Shown one piece after another: positions 1-9,484 of a stretch of 64,000 nt of DNA. The first letter of the stretch is position 1. Every line of letters begins with the position of its first letter. A program made the position numbers and the translations under genes. This DNA is from Sabulitectum sp964386635 (lineage in GTDB: Bacteria > Fermentibacterota > Fermentibacteria > Fermentibacterales > JCC-6), in NCBI GenBank assembly GCA_964386635.1, contig CAYLRO010000001.1:1-64000 (forward strand), in the 5' to 3' direction. The notes beneath the pieces are model-generated. The model had not been told where the DNA came from and searched no databases. It worked only from the letters and a program-made list of their open reading frames with translations.

Positions 1-1547
1 CTGTTGTTAATCAGGTATTCATTATTGATTTTCTCAAAAGGCACCTGTTTCCCGTTGATCTCGATTTTATCCGGCTGCCAGGGATTGAACCACCATTTTT
101 TTGACGGATCCTTTGTGGTTTTTGCAATTTCCCGCCCAACCTGCACCATCTTTTTTCTGAAAACGATAGACTCTTCAATTGTCTCATTCATCAGCGTTCT
201 GCCGCCACTGCCCTTCATCATCCTTGTACTCACATCAAGAGTGGCGATAATGGCGTATTGTGGAGATGTGGAGCTGTACATCATGAATGACTCGTTGAAC
301 AAATCCCGATCCACTTTTTCAGAACTTCCGTGTCTGATGTGAATCATGGATGCCTGGGAAAGAGCTGCAAGAAGCTTGTGAGTTGACTGTGTTGCAAAAA
401 CCGGAGGACTTTTTACACCTTCTTCTTCAGGAGTCATTGCGTAGTAATTCTCATACAAAGGATGAAACGCCGCATAGGCAAACCATGCTTCATCAAAGTG
501 TATGTTATCAACCTGAGGTCCCAGTTTCCTCTTTATATTTTGAACATTATAGCACAGACCATCGTATGTAGAATTGGTAATAACAGCCATCTTTACACGG
601 GCTTTTTTGTTTTCGATGAGAGGACTTTCAGCAATTTTCCGCCTTATAGAGGATGATTCCATTTCAGACATATTTATGGGACCAATGGTTCCGTAGGGAT
701 TGCGTGATGGCTTCATGTAAACGGGAATTGCCCCTGTATCAACCATGGCATAGTTAATGCTTTTGTGACAGTTTCTGTCCAGAAGAGCAACATCTCCCTC
801 ACCGACTCTGGCCCTCCAGACAATCTGATTGGATGCAGAGTTGCCGTTAAGGACATAGAAGGTTTCATCAGCTTTAAAAACCCTGGCAGACTCCCTCTCG
901 GCATCACCCACAACCCCGGTATGGTCCAGCAGTGAGCCAAGATCCTGAACGGAAACAGACAGATCTGATCTGAAAAGGTTTTCACCGAAAAACTTGTGAC
1001 AGGCGATTCCGGCAGGATGCCTCAGGAAAGCCAGCCCTCCCATGTGGCCAGGTGTATGCCACGAATACCTGTACTCTTCAGCATACCTCACAAGACCCTT
1101 GAAGAAAGGGGGCATTACACTCTCAATGTACTTCTCCAGCTCCCTGTCAATTCTTCCGGCAATGAAAGAAGCAGTGTCCTCTTCAACCCACATATAGCCA
1201 TCAATTTCCTTCAGGACATCAGCTGATATATCTGTTATTGATGACTTATCCGTCATTACAAGTATTGGTATCTCAGAGTTTCTTTTGCGTACTATCCCCA
1301 CAAGCTCTTCAGGAGTGACACTGCTTCCAGCAGTAGTGTCCCAGTCAACTACCAGACAGCCCAGATCAGGACGAGCAGCGATAAGCTTGGAAGCATCATC
1401 ACAGGTTTTCGAAACCAGTACTGAACAATCCAGCCTGTTCTCCAACCGTTCCTTCACAGCGTTGATTCTGAGTCCGTAAGCATTCTCAAGAGATAATTTC
1501 CCGTCCACTATCAATACAGGCCAGTCTCTTTTTTCAACCAGTTCCAT
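1..1547 (-). CDS. Orn/Lys/Arg decarboxylase, major type (C-terminus beyond window)
   Basis: PLP-dependent, fold-type I basic amino acid decarboxylase of the AdiA/CadA/SpeC group, converting arginine, lysine or ornithine to the matching amine plus CO2. The 515 codons present cover an N-terminal receiver-like wing domain (about residues 1-130) and most of the PLP domain. Visible motifs are WHTPGHMGG, HFDEAWFAY (PLP-contacting Asp) and STHKLLAALSQASMIH, whose Lys (about residue 391) should form the Schiff base. Family members have about 715-755 residues, so roughly 200 C-terminal residues lie left of the window. The ATG at 1547 is preceded by an AGGAG site. Substrate (Arg, Lys or Orn) cannot be decided without the C-terminal part. 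Confidence 0.9.
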   Translation of the reverse strand, partial: MELVEKRDWPVLIVDGKLSLENAYGLRINAVKERLENRLDCSVLVSKTCDDASKLIAARPDLGCLVVDWDTTAGSSVTPEELVGIVRKRNSEIPILVMTDKSSITDISADVLKEIDGYMWVEEDTASFIAGRIDRELEKYIESVMPPFFKGLVRYAEEYRYSWHTPGHMGGLAFLRHPAGIACHKFFGENLFRSDLSVSVQDLGSLLDHTGVVGDAERESARVFKADETFYVLNGNSASNQIVWRARVGEGDVALLDRNCHKSINYAMVDTGAIPVYMKPSRNPYGTIGPINMSEMESSSIRRKIAESPLIENKKARVKMAVITNSTYDGLCYNVQNIKRKLGPQVDNIHFDEAWFAYAAFHPLYENYYAMTPEEEGVKSPPVFATQSTHKLLAALSQASMIHIRHGSSEKVDRDLFNESFMMYSSTSPQYAIIATLDVSTRMMKGSGGRTLMNETIEESIVFRKKMVQVGREIAKTTKDPSKKWWFNPWQPDKIEINGKQVPFEKINNEYLINN

Positions 1548-1571
1548 GGATACAATCTCCTGACTGTGCAG

Positions 1572-1600
1572 CTTATGTGAGATGAAGAAACAGCGGACAA
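1572..1600 (-). promoter_or_regulatory. candidate sigma-70 promoter of the decarboxylase
   Basis: Reading the minus strand, TTGTCC (-35, 1600-1595) is followed after 17 bp by CATAAG (-10, 1577-1572), about 25 bp upstream of the decarboxylase ATG and just before its SD. Match is moderate (4/6 in each box), so this is inference. Confidence 0.3.
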
Positions 1601-1733
1601 ATATGGCCAGCCCAATCAGCGTGTCAAGTCCCACTGTTAAAGGTAATTACAGTGCTTCTAAGCTCTGAGTAAACATACAGAAAGATTCCAGCTGCAGAAA
1701 CTCCGAATTCAATTCATCATCATCGACTGCCTG

Positions 1734-2564
1734 TTGCTTTATGAAATGGAAGGTTTAATATTCAATGAGCTTTTTTGGAGGGGTCTTGAAAGGCACAGAT
1801 TGTTCAGAGACATACCTGATTCTTTTGCTGAGAGAATACTCTGCGCCATCAGCGAACCTGTATTAATATTCGATGAGAACCGCCACATCTGCTGGGTTAA
1901 TCCTGCAGCGGAAATTCTGCTGGGACACAGTTCAGGTTTCCTGCAGGGTAAGAAATGCTCACAGATTTTCAGTAATCCTGAATGCGCCAGTTTCTGCCCT
2001 GTTGAAAAAGCCTTTGAAACAGGGGAAGACCAGACCTGTGCAGTTAAATCACTGCTCTATGCAGCCAGGCTGCTGGAGACAATCCCCTATGGACGCAATG
2101 TTACAAGATTTGTTCTTTCCATCATTCACCCTGCAGAGGAAAAGGACAGACTGGAAACCCTTCGCCGTGACCTGGCAGCAGCTCTGAACAGAAGAACAAC
2201 CCTTGAAGAAGCTGCAGAAGACATTCTTGCCGCCATGGAAAACCTGGCTTCAATACGACGGAAAGGCATTTATACCGGAGCAGGAAACAAGCTCGCTCTG
2301 CTGGAAGGAACAGGCGTACCATCCAGCATCTCAAGACTGGCTGATAAAGCAGGATATTTCAGCACGGAAAACCTTTCAGAAGAAGAGCAGGAAGGCTTCC
2401 CTGATGGAATAGCACTCATTCCGGTAACCGGTTCTTCAGGAAGACCAGGTGTTTTCCTTGCAGCAGGCAGGGGAAGATGGGGAAGCGAATCCAGGAGAAT
2501 ACTCGAGCTTATCGCTGAGGTCCTCAGCAGCTGTATTGATCGACTTGTTTCCGGGGCATTCTGA
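1734..2564 (+). CDS. PAS-domain protein of unknown role
   Basis: A soluble 276-residue protein. Residues about 30-140 look like a PAS sensor domain (ISEPVLIFDENRHICWVNPA). It carries a cysteine group in its second half (C-x8-C-x3-CP, then another C), a pattern seen in redox- or metal-sensing PAS domains. Residues about 145-265 resemble a degenerate GAF-like domain. No kinase, GGDEF, HD or DNA-binding output domain is visible, so the signalling partner is unknown. The first possible start is a TTG; the first ATG is 4 codons later. Neither has a clear SD, so the start is uncertain. The 3' end overlaps the convergent MFS gene by 41 bp. Confidence 0.75.
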   Translation: MLYEMEGLIFNELFWRGLERHRLFRDIPDSFAERILCAISEPVLIFDENRHICWVNPAAEILLGHSSGFLQGKKCSQIFSNPECASFCPVEKAFETGEDQTCAVKSLLYAARLLETIPYGRNVTRFVLSIIHPAEEKDRLETLRRDLAAALNRRTTLEEAAEDILAAMENLASIRRKGIYTGAGNKLALLEGTGVPSSISRLADKAGYFSTENLSEEEQEGFPDGIALIPVTGSSGRPGVFLAAGRGRWGSESRRILELIAEVLSSCIDRLVSGAF

Positions 2565-3702
2565 GAACAGTAAAAAATGTTATCACTGCTACAACACCTG
2601 CCATTGCAAATACTGACCAGGACCCTGCTGATACCCAGAGAATTCCTCCCAGAACAGGCACAGCCATGGATACAATGTGGTCTATGGTTCCTCCCAGACC
2701 AATTGTAGGCACCATCTCGGATTCAAATTCAATAATACTGGACAGGTATGTGGTTCTTGCCATTGCCAGGCTGAAAAGCAGTTCATCCAGAACGAAGAAG
2801 CAGTAGAGAAGCACAAGCGCCGTGACAGGTGAAACCATATGCGGAACAGCTGCGTAGGCAGAGCTGAGAATCACTATGAGAATGGCATCCGCCATTAGAA
2901 TGGTTCTCTCTCCGAATTTGTCTATCAGATTGCCCATAAACGGTTTAAGAAATATTCCAAGGAGAGCACTGGCACCCATTGCTAGGGCAAGCTGCGGGGC
3001 TCTCTGGTGATAAACAGAAACCAGAAGCCACGGAGCGAATGTAAGAAAGATCTGCTTCCTGGCTCCGAAGAGCATGCAGAGGGCATAGTAAAGCCTGTAT
3101 TTCTTTCTGAAGACGAATCTTTTAGCAGTTGCACATGCTTTCTCTTCAGAACTGGACCGGGGAAGGCTTACTGCAATGAACAGCCCGGGAACCAGCAGAA
3201 TTGCGCCTGTAACCCAGGTCACTGTGAAATCAGCCTGCAGTGTATCCATTACTACCCAGACAATAACTGTTCCCACAATGAGACCCAGAGACCTGAATGC
3301 TCCCACTCTCCCAAGCACCCAGCCCCTCTTTTCCTTTCCTGCAAGTTCAATTGCTGCAGTATCGCGCACAGGGATGAATGCGTGCATTGCGCTTGACCAC
3401 AGCACCATGAAGATCACGAATGTGACAAGGTTTGCAGTGAAGAAAGCAAATCCCACAAATGCAACTATCCCCACGGTGAATATCATTGTAACGGCTTTTC
3501 TTCTTGGAATGCTTACCAGAGCACCTGCTATGAAAACCAGAAGAAAACCCGGAAGCTCCCTTGGAACCTCAAGTGCACCGCGGACATCTCCACCAACTCC
3601 CAGACCGTTGCTGAGATAATCGGGCATAACGCTCATGAAAACAGTACTGGCGCCGCCGAGAAGCACGACTGCGGCAAGAAGCTTAACCAGGGATCTGTGC
3701 AA
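2524..3702 (-). CDS. MFS transporter
   Basis: Polytopic inner-membrane protein of 392 residues with about 12 hydrophobic segments and the usual central cytoplasmic loop (about residues 190-205, rich in charged residues and Ser). The second half carries the MFS loop signature GNLIDKFGERTIL. Substrate cannot be inferred; neighbours do not point to one. The start is a TTG preceded by GAAAGG, and an upstream promoter candidate fits this start. It overlaps the convergent PAS gene at its 3' end. Confidence 0.85.
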   Translation of the reverse strand: MHRSLVKLLAAVVLLGGASTVFMSVMPDYLSNGLGVGGDVRGALEVPRELPGFLLVFIAGALVSIPRRKAVTMIFTVGIVAFVGFAFFTANLVTFVIFMVLWSSAMHAFIPVRDTAAIELAGKEKRGWVLGRVGAFRSLGLIVGTVIVWVVMDTLQADFTVTWVTGAILLVPGLFIAVSLPRSSSEEKACATAKRFVFRKKYRLYYALCMLFGARKQIFLTFAPWLLVSVYHQRAPQLALAMGASALLGIFLKPFMGNLIDKFGERTILMADAILIVILSSAYAAVPHMVSPVTALVLLYCFFVLDELLFSLAMARTTYLSSIIEFESEMVPTIGLGGTIDHIVSMAVPVLGGILWVSAGSWSVFAMAGVVAVITFFTVLRMPRKQVDQYSC

Positions 3703-3726
3703 TTCAAGCCTTTCGTTTATCCGGCG

Positions 3727-3755
3727 AAGATAACAGCTGCACCTGTAGTTGACAA
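3727..3755 (-). promoter_or_regulatory. candidate sigma-70 promoter of the MFS gene
   Basis: Minus strand: TTGTCA (3755-3750), 17-bp spacer, TATCTT (3732-3727). It matches 5/6 and 4/6 of the consensus boxes and would start transcription near 3720, just upstream of the SD and TTG start at 3702. Confidence 0.5.
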
Positions 3756-3830
3756 AGATGGTTTTAGGAAAGGCGTATCAATATACTTAGGTGGTTTGTA
3801 CACCCTGGATATGAAAATGAATGGACAAAC

Positions 3831-5645
3831 ATGACAAAAGAGCCTATAGCAAGAAAAGATGTAAAAACCAGTGACACCTGGGACCTGACAGTGATGTATT
3901 CCTCTGATCAGGAATGGGAAGCTGACCTGAAAGCTGCTTCCGTTTTTCCTGAGCAGCTGGCAGCAATGAGAGAAGGTGCCACAGAGTCTGCAGAATCTCT
4001 GCTGGCTGCAGTGGAAGCCATTCTTGAAGCCAACAGGAAAGTGGAAAAGATACTCACCTATGCGCACATGGTTAACGATCAGGATCTGGCTGACTCCAGA
4101 GGCAGCGATATGTTCCAGAAAGGAATGGACCTGATCACAAAGCTGTCTGCCTCTCTGAGCTGGTTCAACCCTGAGGTGCTGGCTGTCCCTGCCAGGATAA
4201 TGCAGAAATGGCTGGAGGACTCTCCTCTTTCAGGATACAGCGAATGGCTTGAGGACGTGCTGAGAAACAGACCCTACACTCTGTCAGCCGGCGAGGAAAA
4301 AGTAATGGCTCTGGCAGCCGACGCCACCAGGGGATTCATGGTAGCTTTCGGCAAGCTGAACAACATAGAGATCCCTGCAAGATTTCCGGAAGTTACAGAC
4401 GCAAAAGGCAACAGGATCAAAATTTCTCACGGTAATTTCGTACCTATGCTGCAGAACCCTGATCGAGGCCTGCGAAGACAGGTTTTCAATGGCTTCTACA
4501 ACGAGATCAAGGGCAATACTGAATCGCTGGGAGCACTGCTGGACGGCCAGGTGAGGACAAACATCTTCAGAGCAAAGGCAAGATCATTCCCATCTGCTCT
4601 TGAGTCTTCCCTGTTCCACGACAGGGTTAACCGAAAGGTTTATGAATCCCTGATCAGTTCAGTGCACGACAGCCTACACCTTATGCACAAGTACTATGAG
4701 ATGAAGAAGCAGTCCATGGGTCTTGATAAGCTGCACATCTACGATGTCTACACACCAACAGTTGAAGGTGTAGATAAAAAATACACAGCAGCAGAAGGTG
4801 AAAGTCTTGTGCTTGAAGCAGTGAAGCCGCTGGGCACTGACTATGTAAACACCCTTAAGAACGGTTTTGAAAGCAGATGGGTAGACAGATACGAGAACAC
4901 AGGCAAACGAAGCGGTGCATACTCCGGCGGTTGCTTCGACAGCCCGCCCTACATGCTGCTGAACTTCTCCGGAACCCTTGATTCTGTATTCACCATGGCC
5001 CATGAAGCAGGTCATTCCATGCACAGCTGGCTCTCAAGAAAGAACCAGCCGTATCATACATCAGACTACAAGATCCTTGTGGCGGAAGTTGCGAGCATCA
5101 CTAACGAGATACTCCTGGCCAGCCACCTTAAAAACAACAGCAGTGACGACAAGGTGATCGCATATCTTATAGACAGTCAGATCAATGACTTCAGAACAAC
5201 GCTCTTCAGACAGACAATGTTCGCCGAGTACGAGCTTCTCATCCATGAAAGAGTTGAATCCGGAGGTTCACTCTCGTCCGACTGGCTCTCTGAAACGTAT
5301 ATGGATCTGGTGAAACTTTACCACGGTGATGCATTCGAATTTGATGCTGAAGACTACCCTATCAGAACAGAATGGGCCAGAATTCCGCACTTCTACTACA
5401 ACTTCTATGTTTACAAGTACGCCACAGGAATGTCTTCCGCAGCATCCATTGGCAGCAGAATACTTGCACAGGAACCTGAAGCAGTTCAGAAATATCTGAA
5501 ATTCCTCTCATCAGGTGGATCGAAACCACCCCTGGAACTTCTCAGAGCCACCGGAATTGATCTTGAAACTCCTGTACCTGTGAATGATGCAATGACCATG
5601 CTCTCGAGTCTTGTTAACCAGCTGGAGACAATGATTGGGAACTGA
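3831..5645 (+). CDS. pepF: oligoendopeptidase F family M3 metallopeptidase
   Basis: Cytosolic zinc oligopeptidase of family M3 (604 residues, normal for PepF at about 600). The N-terminal helical oligopeptidase domain begins with the typical TWDLTVMY stretch. The zinc motif HEAGH lies at residues 391-395 and the third zinc ligand is expected at Glu419 (AEVASITNE). The protein should cleave short peptides of about 7-17 residues during peptide recycling. ATG chosen because the homologous N-terminus begins here, although its SD is weak. The downstream PAS/HD-GYP gene starts inside the last codons of this gene, so the two are probably co-translated. Confidence 0.93.
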   Translation: MTKEPIARKDVKTSDTWDLTVMYSSDQEWEADLKAASVFPEQLAAMREGATESAESLLAAVEAILEANRKVEKILTYAHMVNDQDLADSRGSDMFQKGMDLITKLSASLSWFNPEVLAVPARIMQKWLEDSPLSGYSEWLEDVLRNRPYTLSAGEEKVMALAADATRGFMVAFGKLNNIEIPARFPEVTDAKGNRIKISHGNFVPMLQNPDRGLRRQVFNGFYNEIKGNTESLGALLDGQVRTNIFRAKARSFPSALESSLFHDRVNRKVYESLISSVHDSLHLMHKYYEMKKQSMGLDKLHIYDVYTPTVEGVDKKYTAAEGESLVLEAVKPLGTDYVNTLKNGFESRWVDRYENTGKRSGAYSGGCFDSPPYMLLNFSGTLDSVFTMAHEAGHSMHSWLSRKNQPYHTSDYKILVAEVASITNEILLASHLKNNSSDDKVIAYLIDSQINDFRTTLFRQTMFAEYELLIHERVESGGSLSSDWLSETYMDLVKLYHGDAFEFDAEDYPIRTEWARIPHFYYNFYVYKYATGMSSAASIGSRILAQEPEAVQKYLKFLSSGGSKPPLELLRATGIDLETPVPVNDAMTMLSSLVNQLETMIGN

Positions 5646-7416
5646 CAGAAAAGACCTGAACCGATATCTTGAACTTGCCTTTGACCAGGCCAGTGAGCTT
5701 GTTTACATAAAAGACAGCAAGCTTCGATACTTAACGTGTAACTGGTCATTCGCGGATTTCTTCGGGCTTGATTCTCCGGAAGCGGTTCACGGACTTTCCC
5801 CTTCGGATCTGATGCCGGCGCTTGCCGCCGGCACAGATCTTGAAACAGACTCTGCAGCCATGGAAACAGGAAATTCTTCCAGATCGATAATTTCCTTTGA
5901 TGAAACTGACGGGCTGAAGCGGGTGTTCAGTTGCATGAAAGTGCCTCTCAGAGAGCTGGATACTCCAGCAGGAATTTTCTGCATGATGCGGGATATCACC
6001 CACGAAGAGAGGGAAATACAAGCTTTCAGAAGCAATGAAGCTGTAAACGCAGCCATTATCAGAAACGCACCTGTTGGAATATCCGTTCGGGATTCTTTCG
6101 GCAACCTTCTCCTTTACAACAAAACCTGGCAGAGCATCTGGGGATCAACCGATGAAGATCTTGAAAAAGAACTTGCCGAGAAAAAGACAGAGTTGAAGCT
6201 GGACACCACAGACTCTTACCTGTCAGGGTTTTCTTCCAGACTGCTGGAGATCTACAACAAAGGCGGTGAGCTTTTTATTCCGGAAGTGAAAACACATTCG
6301 GTCAGATCCGATGGACTTGCAGTCTGGGTCTCCCAGCACTTTTACGCAATCATGAACCCTGACGGAACAGTTCAGTGCGTTGTTGTTATTACAGTGGATA
6401 TATCTGATCAGGTCTACGGCAGAAAAGCTCTGAGAACTACCCAGGAGAATTATAGAAACCTCTCCGAAACAATACCTGTGGGAGTTTTCAGAATCGAGGT
6501 CCGGGAAAACGCCCTTATCCTCTCAACGAACCCTGCTTTCAGAAGAATGTTCGGCTTTGACAGTTCTGACAGACTTGATGTCAGATTGATCGATCTTCTC
6601 CATCGCCGGGAAGATGAAACTGAAATACTGAGAACATTAAATGAAACAGGCCGTCTTGATACCATTGAGCTGCTCATGAGAAAAGCAGACGGGTCCAAAT
6701 TCTGGGCATCACTTACTGCAAGTACTTTAACTGCCGCCTCGGTGCTGATTGCAGAGGGAGTAGTCAACGATATTACCGGCAGAATGCAGGCTTTCCGGCA
6801 GCTTGAGAAAACAATTGAGGGCACTGTTCTGGCAATGAGCCGTCTTGTTGACATGAAAGATCCGTACACATCCGGACACCAGAAGAGAGTTGCCGATCTT
6901 GCCTGTGCCATTGCAGAAGAACTGGGAATGAAGAACAGCATGGCTGACGGACTAAGGCTTGCAGGCATGCTGCACGATATTGGTAAAATGGCCGTTCCCA
7001 GCGAGATACTAACCAAACCCGGTGCAATAACAAGAAGCGAGGTTCTTCTTCTGAGAGAGCATGCTGAGAATGGTTACGATATTCTGAAGTCCATCGATTT
7101 CCCCTGGCCTGTGGCAGACATCGTTCTTCAGCATCACGAGAGAATAGACGGCAGTGGTTATCCCATGGGCCTGAAAGGTCCTCAGATACTCCTTGAAGCC
7201 AAGATCCTTGCTGTAGCGGATGTTGTTGAGGCAATGGCAACAATGAGACCATACAGGGGAAGCAAGGGGCTGCATGAAGCTCTCCAGACCATTACCGCAG
7301 GATCCGGGATCCATTTCGACCGTCAGGTAGCGGAAGCCTGCGTCAGGCTGTTTATGGAAAAGGGCTATGAACTTCCGGAAACAAACTCTGAAGGGGAATT
7401 ATTTCTCAGCCTGTAA
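5635..7416 (+). CDS. multi-PAS HD-GYP cyclic di-GMP phosphodiesterase
   Basis: A 593-residue soluble signalling protein with three consecutive PAS domains (about 5-130, 138-265, 267-385) followed by an HD-GYP domain (about 390-580). The catalytic HD is LHDIGK with H447-D448. The HHERIDGSGYP motif is intact with GYP at 508-510, so cyclic di-GMP hydrolysis is expected. No transmembrane segment is seen, so the signal is sensed in the cytoplasm. The TTG start lies 11 nt inside the pepF reading frame and has GGAG 7 nt upstream, indicating translational coupling. The 3' end overlaps the convergent DUF116 gene by 11 nt. Confidence 0.9.
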   Translation: MGTDRKDLNRYLELAFDQASELVYIKDSKLRYLTCNWSFADFFGLDSPEAVHGLSPSDLMPALAAGTDLETDSAAMETGNSSRSIISFDETDGLKRVFSCMKVPLRELDTPAGIFCMMRDITHEEREIQAFRSNEAVNAAIIRNAPVGISVRDSFGNLLLYNKTWQSIWGSTDEDLEKELAEKKTELKLDTTDSYLSGFSSRLLEIYNKGGELFIPEVKTHSVRSDGLAVWVSQHFYAIMNPDGTVQCVVVITVDISDQVYGRKALRTTQENYRNLSETIPVGVFRIEVRENALILSTNPAFRRMFGFDSSDRLDVRLIDLLHRREDETEILRTLNETGRLDTIELLMRKADGSKFWASLTASTLTAASVLIAEGVVNDITGRMQAFRQLEKTIEGTVLAMSRLVDMKDPYTSGHQKRVADLACAIAEELGMKNSMADGLRLAGMLHDIGKMAVPSEILTKPGAITRSEVLLLREHAENGYDILKSIDFPWPVADIVLQHHERIDGSGYPMGLKGPQILLEAKILAVADVVEAMATMRPYRGSKGLHEALQTITAGSGIHFDRQVAEACVRLFMEKGYELPETNSEGELFLSL

Positions 7417-8050
7417 GATCCTTCAGGGCTTTCTCCAGCTTGTTCACATCCACATGAGTATCAAGGCAGTCACCGCATGGTCTTGAGTTCTCAACTCCGA
7501 TAACAGGAACAGGCCAGGCATCCAGCATTCCCTGACTCAGGTCTCTGGGGCAGGCAACTGCAACTACCGCCAGGGGTTTTCTGTCTGCAACATGTCTTCT
7601 GGCCAGAGTTCCACCTGTGGCCACTGCAACAGGTGTTCCGAATTTTTCTGCAAGTTGAAGTATATCTCCCACAGGGCACTTTCCGCACCTTCTGCAGTTT
7701 GACGGGTCAAAGGTTATTCTGTGGGTACAGTTGTGATTCTGCAGGCAATGAGGCAGCAGAATAAGAATCCGGTCAGGAGGAATACTGCCTCTGATCTTCT
7801 TAAGTCCTGCAATGGAGGATAACTCAATAACCATCCGCTCCGCAGGGAAATCTCCCTTCCGGATTATGAGTTTCAGAACGTGAAATGAAAGAGCTATCAT
7901 CCAGTTCATGTGAAACAATCCAAGAAGATTCAGAACGAAAAGGAGTATAAGAGCATAAAGCCATGATCCTGTAAAAGAGAACATGAGCAGAGAAGGGACT
8001 ATCGTTGTAAGCCCTAATCCCAGGTGATAATAGAACCGGTTAACTCTCAC
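7406..8050 (-). CDS. DUF116 membrane/cysteine-rich protein
   Basis: About 214 residues. Two N-terminal hydrophobic segments with HMNWMIALSFHVLKL are followed by a soluble domain with a dense cysteine cluster (C-x5-C, then CRRCGKCPVGD, and later CPRD and CGDC), plausibly binding a metal or Fe-S cluster. This is the DUF116 pattern; biochemical function is unknown. DUF116 genes are known next to fmt in other bacteria, as here. I chose the GTG at 8050, which overlaps the end of fmt by 11 nt. The frame stays open upstream inside fmt (a TTG is available at 8056), so the start is tentative. Confidence 0.75.
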   Translation of the reverse strand: MRVNRFYYHLGLGLTTIVPSLLMFSFTGSWLYALILLFVLNLLGLFHMNWMIALSFHVLKLIIRKGDFPAERMVIELSSIAGLKKIRGSIPPDRILILLPHCLQNHNCTHRITFDPSNCRRCGKCPVGDILQLAEKFGTPVAVATGGTLARRHVADRKPLAVVAVACPRDLSQGMLDAWPVPVIGVENSRPCGDCLDTHVDVNKLEKALKDLTG

Positions 8051-8960
8051 TGCCAAGCCGGTCTCCAGCTTCCAGCCTGTATCCCCGGGCAAAATCCCCT
8101 GAGAACATGCGCCTGCCTCCCTGAGGTTGAAGCTCCATAAGGGCAAGGGCCTGTTCACCGCAGGCAACCACAAGAGGAGATACGGATAGAACCTCTCCAG
8201 GGCGTCCTGTTCCCTGAACAGAATCTGCTCTGTGGATCTTCAGTATTTTTCCGTTGAATTCAGTTCTTGCGCCAGGAACCGGATTAAAAGCAAGAATTTT
8301 TCTTGAGAGTTTCTCAGAAGACTCATTCCAGTTCAGAATCGATTCCTCAGGAGAAACCTTTTCCGCATAAGTTTCACCGTGAGACTGGGGCTGAGACGTC
8401 AGAGTTCCTTCCGCATAGCCTCTGAGAACATCTGGAAGGTGTTCGGCTGCTTTCCGGGAGAGAATCTCTTCAAGTTCACCTGAAGTCATTTGAGGCTTAA
8501 GGGGGTACCGGAACACCTGAAGCAGATCACCGGTATCCCATCCGCTGTCTGTTACCATGAAACTTACGCCTGTAACCTTATCGCCTTCCAGAACAGCTCT
8601 GATGATGGGAGCAGCCCCTCTGTGCCTGGGAAGAAGCGAGGGATGAATGTTCACAACGCCCAGGGGGGCAATACCCAGGAACCATTCAGGAAGCCACCCA
8701 CCGTATGATGCTGATACCATGCAGTCAGGTGACAGGGAAGCCACCTGATCCCTCACGCTGAGCAGTTTTTCAGGCTGGATAAGATACAGACCCAGTTCAT
8801 CAGCAACTTCCGCTACAGGAGGTCTTCTCAACCTGCGCCCTCTTCCTGCTGGTCTGTCAGGTCTTGAGATCACAGCGGCGATCATCACATCTGATTGCGC
8901 TGCAAGGGCTCTCAGAGCGGGAACAGCGAAGCCGGATGTTCCCAGGAACACCAGTTTCAA
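8040..8960 (-). CDS. fmt: methionyl-tRNA formyltransferase
   Basis: Transfers a formyl group from 10-formyl-tetrahydrofolate to Met-tRNA(fMet). 306 residues, normal length. The N-terminal Rossmann-like formyltransferase domain starts VFLGTSGFAVPALRAL and contains the folate-site signature SLLPRHRGAAPI (about residues 103-114). The C-terminal OB-like tRNA-binding domain (about 205-300) follows. The ATG overlaps the stop of def by 4 nt, the classic def-fmt pairing that links formylation with deformylation. Confidence 0.97.
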   Translation of the reverse strand: MKLVFLGTSGFAVPALRALAAQSDVMIAAVISRPDRPAGRGRRLRRPPVAEVADELGLYLIQPEKLLSVRDQVASLSPDCMVSASYGGWLPEWFLGIAPLGVVNIHPSLLPRHRGAAPIIRAVLEGDKVTGVSFMVTDSGWDTGDLLQVFRYPLKPQMTSGELEEILSRKAAEHLPDVLRGYAEGTLTSQPQSHGETYAEKVSPEESILNWNESSEKLSRKILAFNPVPGARTEFNGKILKIHRADSVQGTGRPGEVLSVSPLVVACGEQALALMELQPQGGRRMFSGDFARGYRLEAGDRLGSES

Positions 8961-9484
8961 CTGATATCCTCCGGTTTCCGCAGCCTGCTGAGTTTTCTTC
9001 TGAGAAACTTCTTTTTCATGGGACTGAGCCTGTCAACGAAGAGGATTCCGTCCAAATGATCGTTCTCATGTTGAAAAAGCCTTGCGGAAAGACCTTCCAC
9101 ATCAAGTTTGAACTCTCTTCCGTTCTGGTCAAGAGCACTGATCATGGCATGAGATGGTCTTTCCAGCGTTTCCCATATTCCTGGAACACTGAGACATCCC
9201 TCTTCACGTTTCTCAAGAGCGCCGTAGGGTTCCACCACTGGATTTATAAAAACCGTGTGACCCTTAAGATCTTCCAGGTAGTCAGGAATTGCAATGAACA
9301 CCCTTATGGATTCACCTATCTGCGGAGCAGCCAGACCCAAACCTTCCTCCTCCTTCAGAACCTCTTTCATGATGCTCAAAAGGTTTGAAAGAAAGAGTAT
9401 GTCTTTCGGGAACTCAGCCGCCCTGCTCTTCATGCGAAGAACAGGGTCACCAATTATTCTTACCCGATCAAGAGGCTGTTTCAT
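8957..9484 (-). CDS. def: peptide deformylase
   Basis: Metal-dependent removal of the N-formyl group from nascent proteins. All three family motifs are present in 175 residues: GLGLAAPQIG, EGCLSVPG (metal-binding Cys) and QHENDHLDGILF (the HExxH variant HENDH). Length and motif order are normal. Start and stop overlap yajC and fmt by 4 nt each, so it sits inside a translationally coupled set. Confidence 0.97.
   Translation of the reverse strand: MKQPLDRVRIIGDPVLRMKSRAAEFPKDILFLSNLLSIMKEVLKEEEGLGLAAPQIGESIRVFIAIPDYLEDLKGHTVFINPVVEPYGALEKREEGCLSVPGIWETLERPSHAMISALDQNGREFKLDVEGLSARLFQHENDHLDGILFVDRLSPMKKKFLRRKLSRLRKPEDIS

Noticed and set aside
3749..3787. TTGACA before pepF as a plus-strand promoter
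   Set aside because: No -10 box at 16-18 bp spacing; the nearest candidates are 21 and 27 bp away. The complementary strand gives a better promoter for the MFS gene.
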